Assembly: GCA_027596945.1 (NCBI GenBank)
Contig: JADGJH010000528.1
Coordinates: 1-17,333, forward strand
Direction: 5' to 3'
DNA from: Physocladia obscura
Lineage: Eukaryota; Chytridiomycota; Chytridiomycetes; Chytridiales; Chytriomycetaceae
Length of the DNA: 17,333 nt
The notes under the pieces were generated by a model. That model searched no databases and was not told the DNA's origin. It saw nothing but the letters and a program-made list of their open reading frames with translations. Shown piece after piece: positions 1-9,211 of the stretch (positions are counted from its first letter, which is position 1; each line of letters starts with the position of its first letter). A program made the translations under genes and the position numbers.

Positions 1-245
1 GTGTTTTTGCAATTCATTTGGTCAAAGGTTCGACGCCCATCGTATCCATTCGGTTCATCCGTTACGATAGTGTTGTGCGATTTTGCATTGTTGACGTGTT
101 GTTGTGGTAACGTGAGTGTTTTGGTTTTATCAAAACTTGGACTGCGCTTTGCACAGCCTACTAACCATTTTTGAATTTCGGAAATTTTTTTCGGGTTTTT
201 TGTGAGCAATGCTTCAGTAACAACGAACAATAACAACAGTAGGAA
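1..245. other. 3' flank of the large minus-strand gene
   Basis: This stretch lies beyond the stop codon of the minus-strand gene that ends at 246. I see no conserved protein frame, RNA gene or clear poly(A) signal in it. It probably holds the 3' UTR of that gene and part of the spacer to whatever lies to the left. Confidence 0.4.
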
Positions 246-3200
246 TCAAACCAGCCTCACAATTTTTCCACCACTAACAACAACATTTCCACCACCACCA
301 CTACCGCCACCAGTCCCAACAACAGCAACATTTGCATTAATGTACCCAAAATCCCCATCCTTCGTTTCGACCCGATCGTCCAAAAGAATTCTGAATCCAG
401 AAACAACAGCCCCCCACAAAAATGTCCAAAGCAAATCAAAAACCTTCATCACAAATGTCTCAAAGTGCATTGGCCGCGTCGTTGCTGGTCGTCGGTTGGC
501 TACTGTTCCGAAATCATCGTCAATTTCATATGTCTCTCGCATCCCGGTCATCCATCTGATGAAGAAGAACGTCATTGTCGCAAGAAAACCATACCAAAGT
601 AATTTGATGATGGCTCGAAATATTACATGCTTTACAAATATCAAGGCCTTTTGAATAATATTTTTTTCTTGCTGCTCGTCCAGGCCAGCCTTTATTATTA
701 TTAATTTATTTTGCACACTAAATAAACACTAAAAAATTTAAAACCTGAATTGCTTGGTATTGTGCAAATTCGCCTCTTTTTAAATTTTCGTGTAGTTCTT
801 GATTTTCACGCTCAAGCTTTTCATGAAGATCTTGGCTGCTTGAAACATTATCCTAAATAAAAAAATTTAAATTAGATTAAAATTGAAAATAAAAAACTCA
901 ACTGAAAGCTTGTTCAACTGGCCCCTTTTTAAATCAACCTCATTTTTCACCTCCTTCAGTTCAGAATCCAGTTTCGCAAGCAGAATCCTATGCATTTCAA
1001 TACGTTTTTCAAAATCTTGTTCTTCCTTATCATCTTTGCTGATTGTGGCCCGCACATGCACCATGGCTGTATTAAATTCAAACATCAGTCGGTTTTGTAC
1101 TTCTTCAAATGTTTCGGCTGGAACACTTTTCAACAAGTCTTCTCCATTGAGCTTTTTCACTGTCGAGACAATACGGTTGAGTGGCGCCAACACGCGATGT
1201 TCCCATTCTGGAATTTTGGGGATAATCTGATTTTTGATTTCCAACATTTGCTGTGGTACCTTTTTGCTTTCTTGTGGTTTTTGTTGTTGCTGCTGTTGCT
1301 CCTGTTTTTGTTGCTGTGGTGAGATTTTTCCTTGTGCTACTTGCTCTTTTGTCTCTATTGTCATTTTCGCATCTTGTTGAATGTTCGTCTCTACTTTTGT
1401 ATCTTCTTCCTGCTTCTCCACTTTTACTTTCGGCTCCTCAAACTTTTGCTCTAGTCCGTCGCCGACTCCAATCTTGCTCTGTTGTTGTTGTTGCTGCTTC
1501 TTCTTTTTCGGTGAAATTGCCAAATGCCCATCCAGTCCTTCCTTCACCCTACCTCGACTTGGATCATCATCGTCGCCGCTGTCACCATTATTGCCACTTT
1601 GAAGTCTTCCAGTTTGACTGCTGCCATCACCTCTCGGAAGGCCACTTTTTGCCTGTCTAGAAGGTGACGTCCGTTTCCCACCCCCACTAACACCACTAGG
1701 CCCTAAACTGCCTCTAACAACATCGTCTCGTCCACTAGCTCCAAACCATATTCCATGAAGGCTGGGGAATTCACGCAAATTTTCAATGCTCCCGATTTCA
1801 CGTTCTGAAAAATCCACAGTTTGATTTGTACTACCATCCATGCTAATATCAAGATCTAATTGAGATGATGGTGCAAGCGGGTCGAGATCAGATTCCTTCA
1901 TTACGCCACCATCATTGCTTTCTTCCAAATTTTCGAATCGAGATTTTTGGTTTATACCATAAATTTCAATGCCACCAGTACCAATATTTTCATTTTTACC
2001 TCCAAGTTTCTGCTGTAGAATTTCCGGCGAACGTGCTATTTTTTCAATTACAACAGGTTTTCTAATGGGATTCGCTGTGAAGGAGACATCATTCAGAATT
2101 GGAGCACTTAAATTTTGGGGAATCGTTCCGTAATGCAAGTCTTTTAGCGGAGTTGTGGCTACCACAGTGTTATAGGCGTTCAAAGATGCATTTACAGTAT
2201 AATCATGGTGATGGTGATCATCATAGTCATATTTCAACGAAGCTGCTGCAAGTGGATGGAAAGACGGTTCTGGCGGATCCAAGGCTGTCAATTCTTCAGT
2301 TGACGCATCAACAATAGCAGATATCTCTGCAGATTCTTCAACTAAAGAATCCATAGTTTGAGCTTCATCATTTTCATCCACTCGTTGAGCAACAACATGA
2401 GGGCTAAACGCAGGCCTTTGTGTCTGGAAATTTTCATTTTCATGGCGCGTAAAACTGGAGGCGACCGCTATTGGCGTTCCGAAAATTGGCTCGCTAATAT
2501 TATCATTTGATAGTTCTTGCTTCATGGGAGGCGCACTATCCAGAACTAAAGAAGAAGGCGGATGAGATGGAGTGGTGATTGTGCTTTTCGCACCTCTCAG
2601 AAGCTTTGTATCAAAAGAATTACGTAAAAAACATAGAACGAAATAAAAAAAGTCAGCTAACCACATCTTCGAAATCGCCGTCACTATCTTCAACGTCAAT
2701 TTTGCCTTCATCCCAAGTGTCTTCGTCTGTGTCAGGGTGCTCTTGTTGCACCAATATTTCATCATGCTGTTTCTCTGATATGAAGCCGTCGCTGTCTGAA
2801 TCCGGGTCTGATCTTTCATCCATCTTTTCGTCAGAGTTTTTCGCAGCTTTTTCGCCATCAGCCGATAACATAGTATTTATTGGTAAGGTATTCAAAGTTG
2901 CAGAAGCAACGTTGTTTGATTCGTTTACAGCAATAGTTGGGTTAGCTTTGCGTGCAAATGAGAAAAGGAAAGAAAGCGCAGACACAGGTGCAGATGTACT
3001 TGCTGCTATTGGTGGCTGAGAGATGTTCGACGGTGTTCTTGCCGAAAATTTCGATGATGGAAGAGTTTCAGCAAGGGTTGTCTCAAAAACAGGTGCTGAT
3101 TTTTTGTTCGAATCAGTCAAGTCGTTCGGCTGTGGTAAAATTGTTGCGTGAGACAAATTTTCTTCTTCATATTCATCAATATGAACCAAATCAGGCCCTA

Positions 3201-4624
3201 AAGCATCATCAAAATGGAGATTATTCGAGTCGTTTGATTCGTTGTCCAAATCAAGTGAATCTGGCTCTCGGTATTCTTCAAATTTCGATTCATCGTCATA
3301 ATCACTATATCTACTCTCCTCTTCCTCCTTCTCGTCAAGAGCTTTTTTCACGCTAATATCAGTTTTCGGCGCAGCAAAAGAAGTTTTTTTCGCATCAAAC
3401 TTGTTACTTTCGCTTCGGGCAATTTCGTTATCATTCTCTGTGCTGACTCGTACAATTGTTGGTTTTCCGAAAGGTACTGGAATTGCGCTATTTCTTCGCG
3501 GTAAAGGAATTTTTGTGGTTGGGCGAGCAGGTTTTCTCGTTGCAGGACCATCCAAAGCAGAATTGGAAGATGACGCAAACGGATCGTTGGTGGGAGTGGA
3601 AGCAGATGAAGGTAATACAAAGGGATTATCTTCTTCCTGGTTTTGTTGTATTGGCGTCGATTGTTGCGTAGAAGTGAAGGACTTAAAAAAGTCTAAATTT
3701 GAAGGTTTCGCGTCGAGCAGACTTTCTTCCGTAGAATGAAACGATTTTGATGTGAGAAAAGATGCAGTGGAAAGTTGAAGACCAGGTCCAGGAAAAGATG
3801 TCGCGGTTGGATTTGGAAATGGGAGGTCTGGGGCTGAGTTTTCTAAATTGCGTGAATTTTGGAGAACTTCAGGCCATGACACGACAGGTGGTAATGACGA
3901 AGAATTCACAGGGGATGGCGAACGTGTTGGACCGTCTGAATTTAGCAAAGATGATTCCAGAATTGACATTGACGATATGTCAAAAATGGTGCTGGAGATT
4001 CCCGATAGTGAATTTGAAGGAAACAAAAGCGAAGGCGAATGAACTTGTGGTTGTGAGAGTGAGCTATCAGTACAAGCGATTGCTTGCAACAGTTTTGCAC
4101 GCGGCGTTGCCAAGTCTACAGGACTAGTTACATTCGCAATTTGCTTTTGTTTCTGTTTCTGTTTCTGTTTTTGTTTTTGTTTTTGATCTGACGCGCCAGT
4201 GCTTGTTTTTTTGTCACCAGCAGCAGTGGCTGGATTTGCTCCGGCTGCCAGCAGTGACGACGAAAGTTGCTTTAATCTGCTGTGAATATGCGGCGTGTTT
4301 ATGTTCGCCGCGTTTACTGTGCTTGTACGGTCGTCATTATCGTCTCTAAAGTCGTTCTGCTTCTGCTTAGCCATAACAAACGTATTAGAAACATCGAAAG
4401 AAAAAAAAAACATCAAACGCTGCTCAAGCATCTCTTAAAGAAAAAATATCTTGCCGGCTTGAGAATGGACTCCGCGAAGATATTCGAGAATAAACAGGAA
4501 ACAAACTCACGTTTGATTGCTCTTTGACCAATAGCCGTAAGTTAGACGTATCGTTTTCCTTATCTTCGGGAGTTGTAGCATTATCGATGTCCAGTGCAGC
4601 GATATGTGCAGGTCCAGCTTCCAT
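246..4624 (-). CDS. Large low-complexity protein with C-terminal coiled coil and two membrane segments (unrecognised)
   Basis: Five exons on the minus strand give one open frame: 4624-4511, 4365-2662, 2603-903, 852-745 and 689-246, about 1356 aa. All joins are phase 0. The first intron has a GTGAGT donor and a CTAAT branch-like site; its acceptor could be at 4366 or 4363. Residues 1 to about 1100 are Ser/Asn/Asp/Glu-rich and probably disordered, with a Lys-Gln alternating tract at about 99-113 and several poly-Q runs in exon 3. From about 1130 to 1225 there is a charged, heptad-like coiled coil. Two hydrophobic segments follow, at about 1227-1253 and 1289-1311, then a Gly-rich tail. This architecture would suit a membrane-anchored tether or adaptor with a long cytosolic arm, but that is inference. 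I recognise no catalytic domain and assign no family. The ATG at 4622-4624 is the first in-frame Met before the donor. Confidence 0.72.
1271..1320. repeat. Imperfect CAG/CAA tract coding for poly-Gln
   Basis: On the minus strand this is an interrupted CAA/CAG run that encodes Gln-rich sequence with scattered Lys and Glu in exon 3 of the large gene. A second, shorter poly-Gln run with a preceding Lys cluster lies at about 1480-1505. Both mix CAA and CAG codons, which usually limits slippage. Confidence 0.8.
4143..4186. repeat. Hexanucleotide repeat coding for Lys-Gln
   Basis: About seven copies of a 6-bp unit, read as TTTCTG or TTTTTG on the plus strand, encode an alternating Lys-Gln run (residues about 99-113) in the large minus-strand gene. 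The reading frame stays open across it. The copies toward 4186 are purely T/G and those toward 4143 alternate with C, so the array contains two variant units. Confidence 0.85.
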
Positions 4625-4793
4625 CTTCAGTTTTTTGAAATAATGAATAAATATTCAAAAAGCAACGGAACAAGAAACAGATCTATTGACAAGCTGTTCA
4701 ATTTTCCAGCAGCCAACAATACAGCAATTAACCCGTATTATTTATGGGCTTCGATGTTTCAACAAATAAACTTAATCAAATTGTCAGAAGAAA
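4625..4793. promoter_or_regulatory. Shared promoter region of two divergent genes
   Basis: This 169-bp AT-rich spacer separates the start codons of two head-to-head genes (minus strand from 4624, plus strand from 4794). It must hold both 5' UTRs and at least part of both promoters. I see no convincing TATA or named factor site. Its role is inferred from position only. Confidence 0.5.
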
Positions 4794-6969
4794 ATGGATT
4801 CTGATCAGCAGTTTCCACTGAAACCAGCGCTACGCCGCAAAGATTCAGTTAGAACGACTGTAACAGCTCTGTCTTTCAAGGAAAACACTGACAGTGTCTT
4901 TGTCCAAGATCATACTGAAATTCCTGATTTGCCTCAAAGCAACCTTCCGGCATCTTTGCATCCACGCATTTCTAATATCAGCAGTAGCTTTGTTTCGCTG
5001 AGGAAATCAAGGGCATCGAGCAGAAATTCTCTCATAATTCCAGTCAACAATCTCGACAACAAGCAAAATGGTGATAGCACCAGAAATTCGTCGGTTTCTT
5101 CGACAAGTACAGCGCAAAATAGACATCCACTTGTTCAGTATCTTTGGCTTTATAGGGACGCAATAATGTCGTCACCATTATTCAAGGTTTGTGGAACTGA
5201 CTTGCTTTCGCTTTTGATCAAATATTGTTGCAGACTAGTATATTTTTTTTGGCTGACGATCGAGTCAAAATTATGGCTTGGTATTTCCTCATGGTCTTTA
5301 TGCATGTGATTGTCACAACAATATTTATTTGTTCGATTTGGCTGGTGATGCCGGGTATGTGGGTGTACAATTTTATGCAGCTTTTCGTCATGATTGCATG
5401 TACGATTGCTCACGTGTCGGCTTGTGCACTTTCTCAAATAATACGAGTTTCAATCACTGCTGGTGACCTTACAAAAGGACGTATCACTTTTCCACAGCTT
5501 TCGGATTTCTGGAGCCGAGGACCCAAATCACCAGCCTATAAAGTAATTACAACCACAAGATGGGCGGAAGTCGGCGCAATTTTTATTCTGATTACTAGCA
5601 CTGTATTTTTTTCATGGGTCGAAGTCCAAACAAAAATCGATACTGGAGATTGCTTACCACCGGCATATATTAACGCCAGCCTTCCTATTGGTATAGATGT
5701 GCCAAATTATTTACAAGGCGATATTGATTATGCGGCAGTCTACAACTTTGGCTTGCCACTTGCAGATGGATTAATCGGCGGCTGGTCCGGCTGGCCAATC
5801 GCAAATCCCATGAATTCATTTCAAATTAGTGGCGATGGACCGGTGTATGTAATTCAGGTTCTTTGTGACAATGGCGTTTCTCATCCTGAGCTTAACTATG
5901 GCATATTTACACATATTTCTGGGCGTATTATTTCTGAAGATGCTGAAAGTTTTATGATGCAAATTACAATAGCATTTCCATCTATGAGCGTATATGATGA
6001 TATCTTTGATGTGTACTCAAATTATACAGTTGTGCAGGGCTGCTCTGTAGTAGTAAGTGTTGGACATGGTACTATTACGTATCATTTTGTTGCTGATCAA
6101 TGGGCCATGGTTACTAATGGCCAGATGGTCGATATTGTGTCGCCAAAGCAAGAATTTTATACACAACGCCCTTCATCAATAGCGCAATTTTCTTCACAAG
6201 CGCGAGCTGTGTTTTCGAAATACAAAGATGCTTATAATACTTTACCGATATTGAAGGCAGTAATATTTCAATCATTTATGAATGAGTCATATGCACCATC
6301 TCAAGGGGGATTGTTTTGCAATATTTTAAGCGAAGGTACCTGGCCAGATGGATATTATCACACGGAATCAACGTATCGAGGCGTTGCAACAGGTAAATAA
6401 TTTATTCTTTGTTTCCAAGTACAGCTTTAACAGTTATCAAACCAGGAATCGGAGCAGCTGCCAATTTTGCCTTGATGCAATATAGTTCACTTTCATCACC
6501 GGTCAAATGCAACTACTTTGGGTTCCAAGGCTCAGGAATGCTTTTCATACCACAAATTGCAATTTATTTGAGTGCCAGTGCATCCGTCGTGGCATGCCTC
6601 ATGAAAGCGTTTGAAATTTTGTGGTGGTTCATGGCGCAAATAAGAATTGAATTTCACGCTCTAAAACGTGCGCGCAGGAGTCTTAGGCATCCAATGCGAT
6701 TTGCGATGGACATTGCCGAAATGCTTGTTATGGGAATGGAGGCAGGAAAAAACGGAGATGATATTTGCGATATTACTCTGAAGAAAGCGATTGAGGAATT
6801 GGGGGCTCCTAAAGTTGTCTATGGGGAGGATTTAGTTACCCGAGAAATGGAAAACGGGCACCTCAGAATCGGAGAATACGGAAAAGTAAAAAGTATTTTG
6901 AAAGACAAAGATTACGGAACGTGTCGGAAGTCTCTTCATCCAGAGTGGGATGAGTTTGTGTGGAAATAG
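4794..6969 (+). CDS. Four-TM membrane protein with large ectodomain (unrecognised)
   Basis: Three exons, 4794-5186, 5234-6392 and 6425-6969, give 698 aa. The first join is phase 0 across a 47-nt intron ending TTGCAG. The second is phase 1 across a 32-nt intron; without it the frame stops at 6400. Residues 1-140 are Ser-rich and hydrophilic. Membrane segments fall at about 143-171, 174-199, 244-264 and 556-590. Between the third and fourth lies an ectodomain of about 290 residues with five Cys and at least three N-glycosylation sequons (Asn-Ala-Ser, Asn-Tyr-Thr, Asn-Glu-Ser), which supports an outside location. The C-terminal 110 residues are charged and presumably cytosolic. The layout resembles a receptor or cell-surface sensor, but I recognise no family and assign no function. 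It is tail-to-tail with the NoxR-like gene. Confidence 0.78.
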
Positions 6970-7047
6970 AAAAGTTAAATTTTTTATGCGGCGCTAATTT
7001 GCAAAACAAAAACAAAAAATTGAGATTGAAATGATGATGATGCCTTC
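6970..7047. other. Convergent 3' spacer
   Basis: Only 78 bp separate the stop codons of two convergent genes. It is AT-rich and has an ATGATGATGATG run near 7031. Overlapping 3' UTRs are likely if both genes are transcribed. Confidence 0.45.
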
Positions 7048-8540
7048 CTATGCTAAAGAAGATGAACGATTTTGAATGAGACTCCCTTTTCTTGCTGGAA
7101 CTTGAACACCATCGCCGGTGAAAAAAGGTGTGTTTTTAAACGCTTTTTCCATTCTTGCCTCGTCTATTTTCGTTAGGCCTGTTTGAGCACGCTTAACTTC
7201 CGTATTTTTTCTGCGGCCAGCATCAGTCGTTGCAGCTCGTTGAATTGCGTCAGGAAACCCAGAAACATTCGTCGGTGGTTTTGAATCAATTGAGGTCAAC
7301 ATATTTCTCAGCGTTTCTTTTCGAGCAATGCCAGCGGCTTCAGTTTTGCGGTCGTTATACAATGGGTCCGTAGGAATAGTCGTTTTTTTCATGAAAGACT
7401 CTGGCATTTCATCCAATGGCCCTTTGTTTTTGAGTTTTTCTTCCGTCTGTGGGGTAATTCTCAGTACACAAAAGAAAAAAAACTCAATCCAACCTTGACC
7501 AAATTTCCACTAAATCCAACAAAACCATCCTGTTCGTCAACGCCAGCAACTACTTTTCCTCCTTTAAATGTTCCAAACGACTCTTTACTAGGCTCACCAG
7601 TCTTTCCCAAATCTAGTGCTTCAAGTTTTGCCTTTGGCGGCCGAAACACAATTGCCATAAAGTCGTTGGCCATATATAAGGATACATACAAGTGTGCGCG
7701 AGCTGCGAGATCAACAGCCTGATCAATATTAGCGTTGAGAAATTCCCGTGCAACCGGTGTGCCAAGAAATGCGGCATCAGCCCGATCAAAATCCGAAATT
7801 GCAGAAGAAACCTTCGAGAGAGCTGAAAAAACGATTCCCCTGTTGAAAAAAACTTCGTACATGTATAACTTATGCGTAGCCCCGAGTTGGTCATAGTCAA
7901 TGAATGGTGCAGATCTCATGCACTGGGTATAAGCAAAATTTTATTAATAATGAAACGAAGTCACATGGAAAATCACAAACTTTGATAGCGTCAGTAAAAT
8001 CGGCAACAGCCTCCAAATAGTATTCACGCTTGGAAAATAGAATTCCACGGACAAAGTAGGCCAGTGCGAAATATGAGTCGATTTCGATTGCTTTCGAGAG
8101 AGAAACGATCTGCATTCAACAGGTTTAGAGTGACAAAACGTTTTTGCACGTGGTACACTTACGGCACGCTCTTCTTTGCCGATGCTTGCTAGAATGATTG
8201 CTATATTGTAGTGAATCTTTGACGAATTAGCAATTTGCTATTTTGATAGATTAGACGCAGTGATATTAGGAGACAAAGAACCAACACAGCCAAACCTTTA
8301 GCAAGGCCAGAGACATCTTAAAGTCCTTACTGTCAAAGGCTTCGCATGCGCTTTTCCAGCGGGAGAGTTCTTCCTGTGAACAATGTAACGAATAAAAGGA
8401 TAAGGATTAGCGAAAAGAAACAAATACACGGACGTTTGACAAAGCAGATATCACAAATTTAGCTAACAGGAATTACAGTGGAAAGGAATAGGATAAGCTG
8501 GTCGTGAAGTATTCGACTGTACCTTGTGAGTTGCAGACAT
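7048..8540 (-). CDS. noxR: NADPH oxidase regulator, NoxR/p67phox-like, short form
   Basis: Six exons on the minus strand (8540-8523, 8373-8296, 8237-8163, 8109-7981, 7922-7494, 7446-7048) give 375 aa, all joins phase 0. The N-terminal half has TPR-like repeats at about 10-33, 38-65, 68-100 and 115-147. Between the third and fourth is the loop typical of p67phox, with Arg103 and an Ile-Asp-Tyr motif at 108-110; the equivalent region of human p67phox contacts GTP-bound Rac. After the TPRs, FRPP at 193-196, a Leu-rich stretch ending LDLG, and GKVVAGVDEQDGFVGF at 222-237 match the family's activation domain, which switches on electron flow in Nox enzymes. Exon 6 (132 aa) is polar and basic and ends at a clear TGA; I see no PB1 or SH3 domain, although fungal NoxR proteins usually carry a C-terminal PB1. 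The first exon codes for only six residues; the ATG at 8538-8540 is the first Met in frame. Confidence 0.85.
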
Positions 8541-9211
8541 AATTCAAGACTTGAATTGAATTTCAAAGTAAGGCTTGGAGACAAATTTGAAGCAAAAACC
8601 AGAAGTGGGATTCATTTCGCTTTCATTTCGACAAACAGAACCCATTCCGACACAAACAACTAAAGCAGAATCGCATATTAAAATAATTGAGCACAATTGG
8701 TCCTCATTATTATTCATCTAGTGATACTGCAATGCACCAGCAAGCCAATTGATTACTGATTACTATGTGAATGCCAAATTCCTTTGTGACTCATTTTTAC
8801 CTTTTCCGTCACTGAGAGAAGCCACAAATTATGATTCTCAGCCACCGAAATAATACCCCAACCCTCCCAACTGAGGTTTAAATACTAAATACATCCAAAG
8901 AATAGGCGAATCAGGTAAGTGTGGAGATGGCAGGAAGATAATGGGGGCTCAAACCATAATTATTATTTTTCATGGTCACTGGGTTGATTTTTATACCTCA
9001 AAGACAAAGTTTATTTGTTAGGTCAAGTGATTGAGATTGTAGGAGGCGGGATTGAAATGAAGCGTAAGAATGATCAGTTTTTATTTTAATCGAAAAGTAC
9101 TGAATATGCCATGTGATTATAAGGATAATACCAGAACAAAAATTGTTCAGATAAATATAATAATATTTTTCGAATATTTTTTTTCTTTCTTTTTTTTGTT
9201 TGCTTTTCACC
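8541..9211. promoter_or_regulatory. Divergent intergenic region between noxR-like and NOP4 genes
   Basis: This 671-bp region is the largest spacer in the window and must hold both promoters. It contains a TGACTCA heptamer at 8787-8793 (the AP-1/Gcn4 core) and a tandem GATTACT pair at 8751-8764. A T-rich stretch at about 9169-9207 lies just before the NOP4 start. A GTAAGT at 8915 and a TTGTTAG at 9015-9021 could bound an intron of about 107 nt in the NOP4 5' UTR. I see no conserved coding frame and no tRNA. Confidence 0.5.

Noticed and set aside
202..654. Plus-strand open frame of 150 aa, Asn/Thr/Pro-rich
   Set aside because: It lies antisense to the last exon of the large minus-strand gene; its composition reflects the Gly-rich complement and it has no domain.
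1253..1660. Plus-strand 135 aa hydrophobic Val/Leu-rich frame
   Set aside because: It is an antisense shadow of poly-Gln and Lys-rich codons in the large minus-strand gene.
2653..4431. Treating the two long overlapping minus-strand frames as two separate genes
   Set aside because: A GTTAGC...ACAAAG intron (2661-2604) joins them in phase 0, and the frame overlap lies around this intron.
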